A stretch of DNA of 31,702 nt, from the IMG/VR virus record IMGVR_UViG_3300010149_000077, positions 1 through 31,702 of that record, one strand, 5' to 3'. Under the pieces are notes generated by a model. The model had not been told where the DNA came from. It did not search any database and saw only the letters and a program-made list of their open reading frames with translations. The position numbers and the translations under genes are program-made. Below, piece after piece: positions 24,555 to 31,702 of the stretch; positions within the stretch are counted from its first letter, which is position 1, and every line of letters starts with the position of its first letter. This stretch comes from a virus.

Positions 24555-25276
24555 TGAAAATTGAAGACAAAAAGGCTCAAGAAATCATATTGAATTTTAT
24601 TGATAGCGACAATAATGTTGCGCATTCTATGCACAGTAAAATTGAAGAAAAAGACTTAAATCCTTTTAAATTTAATTTAGATGATTTTTTACCTAATGAA
24701 AACCCTTTGGATTTAAATAAGTTTTTTGAACTTAGCTCTAGCATTATAGAAAATGCTCAAAAAAACATTAAAGAAAATTCTATAGTAAAACTAATTGAAG
24801 AATACCCACCAGAATCATTACATAGTTATGGTAACGAGGTGATAACTTTTAAAGTTGTTGAGCGTAAACCAGGAATGATGGATCGAAAAGGAAAATCTAG
24901 GCCTCAAAGAAAAGCTAAGTATAGCTATGAGTATTTAGACGAAAATCAACCCAACAAGGTAGTTACAGTAGAAACTAGGCCTGTAGACCATATCATTGAG
25001 TTTAACTGTTGGGCAGTTAATAATAAGTTAGCAAACAAAAGAGCTATTTGGCTTGAAAAATTACTAATAAATACTGCATTTGTTTTTGTAGAAAATGGTG
25101 CGGAAAGATTTTTTTGGAAAGAAAGAAAATCCGACACCTATATTACTGTAAATAATCAACGTATATTTTCTAGACCTGTACATTTTTTTCTTAGATTTAG
25201 AGAGTTTGATGCGAGAGCATATTCTACTTTAAGATCATTTTTTATTGAGAATCATATAATCAACAATAAAGATTAA
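24551..25276 (+). CDS. Tail terminator/completion protein
   Basis: A 241-residue protein overlapping the previous stop; a second ATG follows directly (24554), and either could start it. The C-terminal 130 residues fit tail-terminator proteins of contractile-tailed phages: VETRPVDHIIEFNCWAVNN, then a helix (NKLANKRAIWLEKLLINTAF), then strands ending RPVHFFLRFREFD. Such proteins cap the tube and sheath and join the tail to the head. The N-terminal 80 residues are polar and helical. It lies immediately before the sheath gene, as expected. Confidence 0.6.
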   Translation: MMKIEDKKAQEIILNFIDSDNNVAHSMHSKIEEKDLNPFKFNLDDFLPNENPLDLNKFFELSSSIIENAQKNIKENSIVKLIEEYPPESLHSYGNEVITFKVVERKPGMMDRKGKSRPQRKAKYSYEYLDENQPNKVVTVETRPVDHIIEFNCWAVNNKLANKRAIWLEKLLINTAFVFVENGAERFFWKERKSDTYITVNNQRIFSRPVHFFLRFREFDARAYSTLRSFFIENHIINNKD

Positions 25277-25285
25277 GGAGCCTCT

Positions 25286-27727
25286 ATGGTTACTAGATAT
25301 AATAATTTAAGTGGAGTTGATGCAAACTACATTGACGGTAGTTTTGCAGCTATTACTCAAGCTTCGGGATCGCAAAGTGTTCTCGTAGCAGCAGGTGCTG
25401 AAAAAGGTCGTTCTAATACTCCTTTTTTAGTTCAGGATCTTGGAGTTGCTACAGCAGCTTTCGGTAAGGATTCTGACCTTGTAAAAGCTGTATCTCAACT
25501 TTCAGATAGTCAAGATTTAAACGTTTTTGCTATTCGTGTTGGTGGTAAGCAATCACATTTCATTATTGAAAAAGACATTCCAGATTCTGCTGAAAAGGAA
25601 ATTCTTGTTAGAATTTCTCCAGTAGAGCGTGGTGCTAAAACAAACTTTGATGAAATTAAAGTAGCTTTTTTACCTTTTGCTGATGGTGATATCATTAGAC
25701 AAAGAGTAGTTTTGTTTGATGCTTCTTCAGAGACTGTGCTTTTCGATAGTGAAGAAATTCTTTCTATTGATGATACTCAGTTTGAAGTAGAGTTAAATAA
25801 TGATGTTGGTGAAATTCTTGTTTCAACAACAACTACTTTCACTGGAGGTGATTTAACTACTACAGCTAAATTCAAAGAGCTAGGTGGAAAAGATGCTAGA
25901 GGTGTCTATGTAATTTCAGAACTTAAAAGTTTAAAAGAGTTACTTGACGCAACAACAACAGCAGGTTTAAGTATAGAAAGAACTCCTGATGTAATTACTG
26001 CAGCAACAACAGCCTCCTACAATGCTTGTACAATCTCAAGTATTAATGGTAGCAGTGATATTAGCTCTAGTAAATGTGAAAGATTTGCTGCATTTGAATC
26101 TATGTATGCTGATGTTGAAGACGTTGCTGTAGACTTTATGCATTTTGATAAAGCTTATGTAGACTGTGACACTATTCCTGCATCAGGATTAAGTGCAGCT
26201 GAATTGCAAACTTGGGATCAACAATATTTAGGTACTGCTCATAAAGCTAATGTTAATGGTCAATGTTATGTAACTATGTTTGCTTCGCCTGATCCATTGT
26301 CAGCAAGCCATGTTGTTACTACAGGTGCAACTATTACTCATGGGAGTGGAGTAAAAGTAGAAATAATTCCACATGCTGAGTCCTTAGAGTTAGGTTTGCT
26401 TTTAACTCTAAACGACATTCGTTTTAGCACTGTAGATGCTACAGCTGCAACTCTTTCAAAAGAAGAGTTTATTGGAAGTGACGGTCGATTAAAAACAGTT
26501 ATTAAATCTGATAGCTTCAACCATGCAGGACCTGTAAATTGTGGAATGTTTAGCGTAGGTATAGTTTCTCCTGCTACACTAAATGCTCCTGTACTAACTG
26601 CTTTAACTGCTGCAACATTTATGGATATTAAACCTCTATTTAGCCTTAATGGCGATGCTGCAGGCACCAATAGTATTGACAAAGCAGTGTTAACTCACTT
26701 TGATCTTACAGGAGAATTAATTCCTGATGAGGCTGTAGATCAATTAATGCAAGTTGTTGATGGTAAGTACAAGCTTGCAGATACCGCTTATGCTAGAGAA
26801 GTTAACTTTGGTCACCAAGCAGCTTCTATTGCTTACACATCTTCCACTGAGTATAAGTCAAGTATTGCTGTAGTAGGTACTACTAAACCTAGAGGTGGTC
26901 GTCGTCAACTTAATTCATGGGCAGGTACAGCTCCTACTTATGCATTAGATGTAAATGGTGATTTAGTTGTAGAAACTAATGGTACTAAATTTATGGGTAG
27001 CAAATACTTGTATGGTAATACTAGTTATCGTCTTAATGAAAGTGCTAACGGCTTAGCTTATGGTGGTTTTATCCAAACTACTAAAGGTTTTGGTATTGAC
27101 AGTTCAGACGAGCTTAAAGACGAGAGAGACAATCCAGTAGATATTGGAAAGCACCTTCTTGTTGTAGGCGCACATGGTGTTGTGAATATTAATCAAAACG
27201 AATTTATCTCTACTAACTTGGGTGCAAAAGTAATTGAAAAGCTTGCAAGTCTTCCAATTAATGAGGAGCCTATTGGTCCTATTAATGGATTGCTGCCTGG
27301 TGTTTCAACAACAGGTGCAATTAATAGTCGTGCGTTGCTTAATGATATTGCTCTTGGCCGAGTTATTATGACTGGTACTGATGGTAGTATTGCTAACTTT
27401 AGAACTGCTGCATTGCCTTCAAGCGATTACACTCGTGTTTCTACTATTAGAGCAATGAACTTTGTTTTGGATGCAGTTCGTAGCGTTAGCCTTAAGTATC
27501 TTGGTAAAGCTTTCTCTGATACACAACTAGCTGCTCTTGATACTGAGCTTTTAGGTACTATGAGAGCGATTAAAGCTGAAGGTATTATCCAAGAAGGTAC
27601 TGTTTCTGTTTCGGCTAGTAGACTTGATAGAATCAACGGTCGTTTAAATATGCGTGTTGAAATGGTACCACCTTTGAGTATTGAAGCAATTAGTATTGAT
27701 CTAGTTGTAAGTGCTCCACAAGCTTAA
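25286..27727 (+). CDS. Tail sheath protein (contractile tail)
   Basis: An 813-residue protein. The N-terminal SVLVAAGAEKGRSNTPFLVQ (30-49) and the C-terminal block with RVSTIRAMNFVLDAVRSVSLKYLG, then RLNMRVEMVPPLSIEAISIDLVV, are the conserved core of contractile sheaths, whose C-terminal arm links neighbouring subunits. It is longer than most sheaths (commonly 400-700 residues); the excess lies in the middle (about 100-500), probably as surface-exposed insertions. AAGGAG precedes the start. It defines the phage as a myovirus. The tube gene follows after 18 nt. Confidence 0.88.
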   Translation: MVTRYNNLSGVDANYIDGSFAAITQASGSQSVLVAAGAEKGRSNTPFLVQDLGVATAAFGKDSDLVKAVSQLSDSQDLNVFAIRVGGKQSHFIIEKDIPDSAEKEILVRISPVERGAKTNFDEIKVAFLPFADGDIIRQRVVLFDASSETVLFDSEEILSIDDTQFEVELNNDVGEILVSTTTTFTGGDLTTTAKFKELGGKDARGVYVISELKSLKELLDATTTAGLSIERTPDVITAATTASYNACTISSINGSSDISSSKCERFAAFESMYADVEDVAVDFMHFDKAYVDCDTIPASGLSAAELQTWDQQYLGTAHKANVNGQCYVTMFASPDPLSASHVVTTGATITHGSGVKVEIIPHAESLELGLLLTLNDIRFSTVDATAATLSKEEFIGSDGRLKTVIKSDSFNHAGPVNCGMFSVGIVSPATLNAPVLTALTAATFMDIKPLFSLNGDAAGTNSIDKAVLTHFDLTGELIPDEAVDQLMQVVDGKYKLADTAYAREVNFGHQAASIAYTSSTEYKSSIAVVGTTKPRGGRRQLNSWAGTAPTYALDVNGDLVVETNGTKFMGSKYLYGNTSYRLNESANGLAYGGFIQTTKGFGIDSSDELKDERDNPVDIGKHLLVVGAHGVVNINQNEFISTNLGAKVIEKLASLPINEEPIGPINGLLPGVSTTGAINSRALLNDIALGRVIMTGTDGSIANFRTAALPSSDYTRVSTIRAMNFVLDAVRSVSLKYLGKAFSDTQLAALDTELLGTMRAIKAEGIIQEGTVSVSASRLDRINGRLNMRVEMVPPLSIEAISIDLVVSAPQA

Positions 27728-27745
27728 TTATAGGAGATTTTAATT

Positions 27746-28417
27746 ATGTCAAGTTTAGATTATTCAAAGACATACTCTAGTTACTCTGGAGTAGATATCA
27801 AAGTTGTTGTTGGTGGTAAAGAGATGGGTTCTATGCAAGCTATTTCTTATGCTATTCAGCGTGAAAAAGCACCTATCTACGTTATGGGTTCTGTAGACCC
27901 TATCTCTTTTTCAAGAGGTAAGCGTGGTATTGCAGGTACTATGATTTCACTTATGCTAGATAAGCACTTTCTAGAGCATGATGGTCTTTCAGCAGTTAAA
28001 AAGCCTCTTTTAGATAAGGGTGAAATCTTTGCAAAGCCAGGCACAAAATTAGGCGAAAGTACATTAGGGAATGTTGAATCACAAGGAGCAGGAATAGTAG
28101 CTGGTGATGGTGCTAATGCCACTGTACCAACTTACAATGCTACAGGAAAGTTTGACGCTGATTATCAAACAGCTAATCCTTTTTATGTAGATCAAATTCT
28201 TCCATTTGATGTTTCTATTGTTGCTGTAAATGAATATGGTCAAAAAGCTACAATGCAACTATTTGGTTGTGAGATCTTGAATGAAGGTTCAGGTTTCTCA
28301 ATTGATGATATTGTTGTAGAAAATCAAATGACTTATGTCTGTAGAACTATTTTACCTTGGACTAGTTCTGATTCCTCTACAAAAGCTAGTCGAAGAGGAA
28401 CTAATGCTACTAACTAG
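27746..28417 (+). CDS. Tail tube protein
   Basis: A 223-residue protein with TAGGAGAT before its start. The beta-barrel pattern of myovirus tubes is clear: SGVDIKVVVGGKEMGSMQAI (13-32), REKAPIYVMGSVDPISFSRG, KRGIAGTMISLML, and near the end LPFDVSIVAVNEYG and LFGCEILNEGSGFSIDD. Directly after the sheath gene, it is the expected major tube subunit. It is the first of three consecutive proteins with this same pattern. Confidence 0.82.
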   Translation: MSSLDYSKTYSSYSGVDIKVVVGGKEMGSMQAISYAIQREKAPIYVMGSVDPISFSRGKRGIAGTMISLMLDKHFLEHDGLSAVKKPLLDKGEIFAKPGTKLGESTLGNVESQGAGIVAGDGANATVPTYNATGKFDADYQTANPFYVDQILPFDVSIVAVNEYGQKATMQLFGCEILNEGSGFSIDDIVVENQMTYVCRTILPWTSSDSSTKASRRGTNATN

Positions 28418-28431
28418 TAGTTAAGTTTTAG

Positions 28432-28507
28432 TAAACACTTGTAGAATAAAATAAGATCTTTTAGTAAGCTAACAATAAAAACACGTTAGCTTACTAAAGG
28501 GTGTTTA
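28432..28507 (+). promoter_or_regulatory. Long hairpin leader covering the RBS of the next gene
   Basis: TTTAGTAAGCTAAC (28460-28473) pairs perfectly with GTTAGCTTACTAAA (28485-28498) around an 11-nt loop, and three further pairs (two of them G-U) reach 28501. An outer helix TAAACAC (28432-28438) with GTGTTTA (28501-28507) competes for the last pair. The right arm contains AAAGGG, the only SD before the ATG at 28511, so the structure could hide the RBS. There is no T-tract, which argues against a terminator. Confidence 0.6.
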
Positions 28508-28510
28508 TAT

Positions 28511-29539
28511 ATGAGAATTATAATCGTTAGTCTTTTTTTAATGACTTTTGCTCTTTGCAAAGAAGTAAAAGCGCAACCGCAAAAAAATAATGTAAATACA
28601 AATGTAAACCCTATAAATGTTGACGTTAATGAAGGTAGTAGGGGGGTGAGTAGGAGTACTAGTTATAGAAGTGATGGTAATCGAGATCGTAAAAGCAATC
28701 CTAGGGATAGAGCTCATGTGGCTCTCAAGAAAAGAAGAGAAGATGATGAGTTTGAGAAAGAGTATCAGGAATATTTAAGGTTTGTAAATGATCACAACAA
28801 AAGAGTTGGCAATAAATTTGAACTTCCTGTATTAACAAAAGAACAGTACATAACAAACTATATATTCAGACCAGGAACTTTGCCTGCTACTGAATTATAC
28901 TCAATCATTACAAACAATACTGTTTCTTCTTTAATAAGCAACAATCCCGATTTAAACTTAAGCGAGCTATATCGTCTTGCTGACAAAAAATATAATCTTA
29001 AAAAACCAGAAACAAAACCTTCTCCTAAAGCAATAGCGCCGAAAGCAAATTATAGGTATTCTTTTTCAGGATCAGACTGCAATGTATTTGCAAAAACTAA
29101 TAATAACAGTCCGATACATTTAGATTCTGTAAGTACTGTATCTGTTTCCATATATGAAGCAAAAGCACCTGTTAGGAGACTAGGGTATTCTTCTCCTGTA
29201 GGGTTTACAGGTAATATAAGAACTGTTGCAGGCTCTATTATTTGTGTACTTAGAGATAATCATCCGTTAAGTGAGTTAATGGGTTATCCAAACAAACATA
29301 AAAAACATCGAGATGATAAAGATGAAGTTTTTAATAGCTCCAATTTTAATTCAGGGGCATTATTTCCATTTGATTTAATGTTAATGTATAAGAACGAAGT
29401 AGGTGATGCTTTAGGCTTTTCAATTTATAATGTTGAAATTATATCTGAAGGTATTGTTACTTCTACAAATGATATGATTACTGAAGTAGTATTACAGTTC
29501 CAAGCTACTCATATAGATCAAATAGAAAAGAAGAGTTAA
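28511..29539 (+). CDS. Second tail-tube-fold protein, with N-terminal signal peptide
   Basis: A 342-residue protein. Residues 1-21 look like a Sec signal peptide: one Arg, hydrophobic core IIIVSLFLMTFALC, then KEVKA with a plausible signal-peptidase-I site before QPQ. A polar, basic spacer follows (about 22-100), then a helical part. Residues about 183-342 repeat the tube pattern of the upstream gene: SGSDCNVF, SVSIYEAKAPVRRLGYSSPVGF, IRTVAGSIICVL, LFPFDLMLMYKNEVG, YNVEIISEGIVTSTND. No later Met could give a protein lacking the hydrophobic N-terminus and keeping the spacer. It could be a minor tube, tail-tip or baseplate component; export of a tube-like protein would be unusual. The leader hairpin suggests separate translational control. 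Confidence 0.65.
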   Translation: MRIIIVSLFLMTFALCKEVKAQPQKNNVNTNVNPINVDVNEGSRGVSRSTSYRSDGNRDRKSNPRDRAHVALKKRREDDEFEKEYQEYLRFVNDHNKRVGNKFELPVLTKEQYITNYIFRPGTLPATELYSIITNNTVSSLISNNPDLNLSELYRLADKKYNLKKPETKPSPKAIAPKANYRYSFSGSDCNVFAKTNNNSPIHLDSVSTVSVSIYEAKAPVRRLGYSSPVGFTGNIRTVAGSIICVLRDNHPLSELMGYPNKHKKHRDDKDEVFNSSNFNSGALFPFDLMLMYKNEVGDALGFSIYNVEIISEGIVTSTNDMITEVVLQFQATHIDQIEKKS

Positions 29540-29540
29540 G

Positions 29541-29972
29541 ATGGCATACTACCCATATCAATATTTTTCAGGAGCTAATATACGTGTTGATTTAGGTGGA
29601 GGCAACTTAATTGAATGCGGTGGCATTTCTTTTAACACTACCGAATCTAATCAACCCGTATATGGTTATGCATCACATCTATACGATATGGTTTTGCCTG
29701 GTAGAAGAATAATACAAGGTAGTTTTGTAGTTAACTTTCATTTAGGTAATGACCAAAATCAAATATTAAAAGATTTATATCAAGCCGATAGTTTTTTAGA
29801 TGCACCATTATTCAATATATTTATTGAAACTACAAATAGTTCAGGTTATGAAATAATTATTTATAATTCCTTTTTAACTTCAAGAGGTCAAAGTATACAA
29901 GTAAGTGAAAATGTATTATTAGAAGAATATTCATTTATTGCTAGAGATATTGAAGGACTTAATAAACAATGA
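29541..29972 (+). CDS. Third tail-tube-fold protein
   Basis: A 143-residue protein that starts 1 nt after the previous stop. It carries the same order of motifs as the two genes before it, in minimal form: SGANIRVDLGGGNLIECGGI, QPVYGYASHLYDMVLPG, RRIIQGSFVVNFHL, APLFNIFIETTNSSGYEIIIYNS, then VLLEEYSFIARDI. This is close to the smallest tube-fold size. It probably serves at the tube end (tail-completion or tube-initiator/baseplate-proximal ring), as many myoviruses use tube-like proteins there. The exact role is inferred. ATGA overlap with the next gene. Confidence 0.65.
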   Translation: MAYYPYQYFSGANIRVDLGGGNLIECGGISFNTTESNQPVYGYASHLYDMVLPGRRIIQGSFVVNFHLGNDQNQILKDLYQADSFLDAPLFNIFIETTNSSGYEIIIYNSFLTSRGQSIQVSENVLLEEYSFIARDIEGLNKQ

Positions 29973-30793
29973 GTTATAAAGGTAGTTTAATTAATGACAG
30001 GTATGTTCTTTTTGGTGCTCCCTTAAAAGGCAATGTAAAGGAAGTCATCAATAATGGTTGCCCTACAGGAAGTGACATTATAAGAAGTTTACCTGAGTCA
30101 GCATTCGTTCCTGTTGTAGAAGAAGTAACTGTTATAAAAGAAGAACCAAAAGTAGAAGTAAAGAAACGTAAAGATAGAATTAAACGTAAAAAAGAACTTG
30201 CTAAAAAAAAGAAAAAAGAAGAACTTAAAAAGCAAGCAGAGAAAAAAGAGCCAATTATTTTAAATAAAATTATCGAGGAAAAAACTATGAGTTTAGACCA
30301 AGAACTTGATTCCTTAATGGAAGAAGCAAAACCAAAACAAGCAGAACCAGTAGAAGAAGTACAACCTGAAGTTGTATCTCAAGAAGACTCTTCAGATAAC
30401 ATGAGAAGTCAAATATTAGGTTTTCTTGCTAAAGATCCAAACACTCCTTCATTGGACACTATTGATAGTTGGAAAGAGCAATTTGGTCAAAATGGTATTC
30501 ATGTAATGAGTTTTGGTGACATGGATAATTACATCTACCACCACCTTACAAGAGGTGAGTGGAAGAAGATTAAAGAAGCTATGAAGCGTTTAAGAGATTC
30601 TGAGAACGCTGACGAGCTAGAAGAAAAACTAAAAGAAACAGTAGTAAGAAACTGTATCCTTTGGCCTGAGCCAAACAACGAATGGCTTGAAAACAGCAAA
30701 GCAGGAGTAGTAGATTCTCTTTATCAAATGATTCTGCTTAATTCTGGTTTCTTAACACCACAACAAGCAATGCTACTTACAACTCAACTATGA
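29969..30793 (+). CDS. Tail assembly chaperone-like protein with Lys-rich N-terminal part
   Basis: A 274-residue protein. Residues 1-45 are a short unrecognised segment, about 60-95 are very Lys-rich (KKRKDRIKRKKELAKK), and the rest is acidic then helical: ILGFLAKDPNTPSLDTIDSWK, HVMSFGDMDNYIYHHLTRGEW and VVRNCILWPEPNNEW...VDSLYQMILLNSGF. The C-terminal part fits tail-assembly chaperones or tape-measure partners, which lie between tube genes and the tape measure in contractile phages. A strong SD and ATG lie in frame at residue 107, and the region after it looks like a complete chaperone, so the gene may encode two products. Confidence 0.55.
   Translation: MSYKGSLINDRYVLFGAPLKGNVKEVINNGCPTGSDIIRSLPESAFVPVVEEVTVIKEEPKVEVKKRKDRIKRKKELAKKKKKEELKKQAEKKEPIILNKIIEEKTMSLDQELDSLMEEAKPKQAEPVEEVQPEVVSQEDSSDNMRSQILGFLAKDPNTPSLDTIDSWKEQFGQNGIHVMSFGDMDNYIYHHLTRGEWKKIKEAMKRLRDSENADELEEKLKETVVRNCILWPEPNNEWLENSKAGVVDSLYQMILLNSGFLTPQQAMLLTTQL
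30287..30793 (+). CDS. Nested in-frame chaperone product (internal start)
   Basis: GAGGAA (30275-30280) sits 6 nt before the in-frame ATG at 30287 (MSLDQELDSL, residue 107 of the longer protein), a stronger SD than that of the long form. The 168-residue product contains the whole acidic-helical chaperone-like part and omits the basic N-terminal segment. Either this is the main product, or both forms are made. Confidence 0.5.
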   Translation: MSLDQELDSLMEEAKPKQAEPVEEVQPEVVSQEDSSDNMRSQILGFLAKDPNTPSLDTIDSWKEQFGQNGIHVMSFGDMDNYIYHHLTRGEWKKIKEAMKRLRDSENADELEEKLKETVVRNCILWPEPNNEWLENSKAGVVDSLYQMILLNSGFLTPQQAMLLTTQL

Positions 30794-30801
30794 GGTAACA
30801 A

Positions 30802-31506
30802 ATGGATTTAGTAAGAGTTCTTAAACAAGGTAAAGAGCTCTACAATATCGAATTTGAAACAGGCATTGAATATCAGTTTAGATTACTCTCTATGAGAGAG
30901 TTTAGACTTTTTGATAAGTTTTTAAAAGGAGGCGTTAAAGCGCCTCTTTTTATTTACGAAGAGATATTTAATCTATGTTTCTTAGGAGATGTTAGTTATT
31001 TACCTAAGACTACACCTATGGGGCATATACTAAGTGCAGGCGAACTTATATATTATATGTCGGGCGCACAAGATTCTAATCAAATACTTTTTGATATTGC
31101 TGCTCAAAGAAAAGAGAATCCTGGAGATTCTATTTTTGAACATATGAGAGCTGTAGTTATAAGTGCAATTCCAAGATATACTCTATTCGATATAGATAAT
31201 TTAAGTGAAAAAGAATTTATAAAATGCTTTGTTATAGCAGAAAATATTCTTTCTAAAACTAATCCTAATTTCCAAAGATTAGATCTTAAAGAAATCTATG
31301 ATAATTTAAACGGAACTAAAGAAGAAAAGAAACCTATTGTTCAAAAGGAAAATGTTGAACAATTAGAACAAGCATTAGGGCATTGGAAATTAGAAGAAGC
31401 CAGACAGCTTTTTGAGCAACAAGAACTAGAAAAGCAAAAGCTAAATAAAATATCTTTATCAAAAGAGGAATTAGCTGCTTTAGACAGGGCTAAAAAAGGA
31501 GACTAA
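30802..31506 (+). CDS. Second tail assembly chaperone-like protein
   Basis: A 234-residue protein; GAGGT (30792-30796) precedes its ATG. The N-terminus is beta-like (DLVRVLKQGKELYNIEFETG), the centre helical (FRLFDKFLKGGVKAPLFIYEEIFNLCFLGD, then MGHILSAGELIYYMSG), with a charged coiled-coil C-terminus (NVEQLEQALGHWKLEEARQLF). Position after the first chaperone-like gene and before a hydrophobic gene suits the second member of a chaperone pair. The two are separate genes with an 8-nt gap, with no frameshift fusion evident. Codons 40-50 lie over a terminator-like hairpin. Confidence 0.5.
   Translation: MDLVRVLKQGKELYNIEFETGIEYQFRLLSMREFRLFDKFLKGGVKAPLFIYEEIFNLCFLGDVSYLPKTTPMGHILSAGELIYYMSGAQDSNQILFDIAAQRKENPGDSIFEHMRAVVISAIPRYTLFDIDNLSEKEFIKCFVIAENILSKTNPNFQRLDLKEIYDNLNGTKEEKKPIVQKENVEQLEQALGHWKLEEARQLFEQQELEKQKLNKISLSKEELAALDRAKKGD
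30924..30954 (+). terminator. Terminator-like hairpin inside the second chaperone gene
   Basis: An 11-bp stem with one G-U pair (AAAAGGAGGCG 30924-30934 with CGCCTCTTTTT 30941-30951), loop TTAAAG, U-tract at the 3' side. It has the full shape of an intrinsic terminator but is within coding sequence, 122 nt after the start. The left arm also contains a perfect SD (AAGGAGG) with no start codon after it. Translating ribosomes would normally prevent folding, so termination would depend on translation. Confidence 0.55.
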
Positions 31507-31508
31507 TC

Positions 31509-31702
31509 ATGATAGGTGCTAAAAATGACAGTATATATTTTTCTGCAGCTCAAATGGAGCCGGAAATGCACCCTCTAATGCAGATGGGTATGTCATACGC
31601 ACCTTACATGATGGTAGCAGGAGCAGGCTATCTTGCTATGAATAAGAAACTTCAAGGATCTAATATGACGATCTTTGATTTAGCTGCTATGCGTTTAAAA
31701 AC
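31509..31702 (+). CDS. Start of a hydrophobic tail-region protein (cut by window edge)
   Basis: The first 64 codons (MIGAKNDSIYFSAAQ...) of a gene continuing beyond the window, preceded by AGGAGA. It is rich in Met, with a hydrophobic helix near residues 31-44 (APYMMVAGAGYLAM) followed by NKKLQGSNMTIFDLAA. A tape measure is expected at this position, after the chaperones, but 64 residues do not show it. It also recalls the glycine-rich membrane-active-looking proteins near the terminase. Confidence 0.6.
   Translation, partial: MIGAKNDSIYFSAAQMEPEMHPLMQMGMSYAPYMMVAGAGYLAMNKKLQGSNMTIFDLAAMRLK

Noticed and set aside
28460-28501. The long hairpin as an intrinsic terminator
   Set aside because: No T-tract follows on either strand, and the right arm overlaps the SD of the next gene.
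28511-28573. Lipoprotein signal (LFLMTFALC) on the second tube-like protein
   Set aside because: The residue before the Cys is Leu rather than Gly, Ala or Ser, so it is not a lipobox; a signal-peptidase-I site after KEVKA fits better.
30190-30240. In-frame A AAA AAG slippery heptamer in the Lys-rich part of the chaperone gene
   Set aside because: The -1 frame reaches a stop within about six codons and does not lead into the next gene, so it is not the usual chaperone frameshift; A-runs are expected in Lys-rich, AT-rich coding DNA.
1-31702. tRNA genes, CRISPR arrays, insertion sequences, integrase or attachment sites
   Set aside because: None seen on either strand: no cloverleaf-like segments in gaps, no regularly spaced repeats and no recombinase motifs.

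Overview
This window is the structural (late) gene region of a tailed bacteriophage with a contractile tail (myovirus morphology), together with the edge of an oppositely oriented, early-type region at its left end. The evidence is a large terminase with intact Walker and nuclease motifs, an HK97/SPP1-type portal, a prohead protease, an HK97-fold-like major capsid protein, neck proteins, a tail sheath, tail-tube proteins and tail-assembly-chaperone-like genes, in canonical order. The DNA is AT-rich, and most genes start with clear Shine-Dalgarno sequences (AGGAG type), often coupled by ATGA or TAATG overlaps. No integrase, repressor, tRNA, IS element or CRISPR array is visible. The phage therefore looks lytic. 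The host cannot be named: it uses strong SD signals (unlike Bacteroidota), and nothing else is decisive.

Layout. (1) 1-900: two small leftward genes of visibly higher GC. Each has a private intrinsic terminator, and a repeated element of about 20 bp lies at the gene boundaries. (2) 807-1131: an AT-rich gap with runs of C/G and an inverted repeat. (3) 1132-2037: a compact leftward operon of three small genes (helical protein, ParB-like protein, four-helix membrane protein). (4) From 2039 to the right edge everything is rightward. A good sigma70-like promoter for this block lies inside the divergent membrane-protein gene; the two divergent start codons are 1 bp apart.

Late region: candidate small terminase (2039), a 1290-residue protein joining a DnaQ-like exonuclease motif to a complete staphylococcal-nuclease domain (2787), a glycine-rich membrane-active-looking protein (6662), large terminase (7723), a block of five unrecognised genes (9942-14547), portal (14553), a 913-residue protease-scaffold fusion with a likely internal scaffold start (16246/18148), putative capsid decoration protein (19019) and major capsid protein (20417), closed by a strong terminator. 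Then come a small overlapped gene and an Ig-like neck protein, an adaptor, a Cys-rich head-closure-like protein, a tail terminator, sheath (25286), three consecutive tail-tube-fold proteins (27746, 28511, 29541), two chaperone-like genes (29969, 30802) and the first 64 codons of another gene.

Most interesting points: the exonuclease+SNase protein next to the packaging genes; the middle tail-tube paralogue with an apparent Sec signal peptide and its own structured leader; two genes (protease-scaffold and chaperone) each with a well-placed internal SD-ATG after a Lys-rich stretch; and a terminator-like hairpin that also carries a perfect SD inside a chaperone gene.
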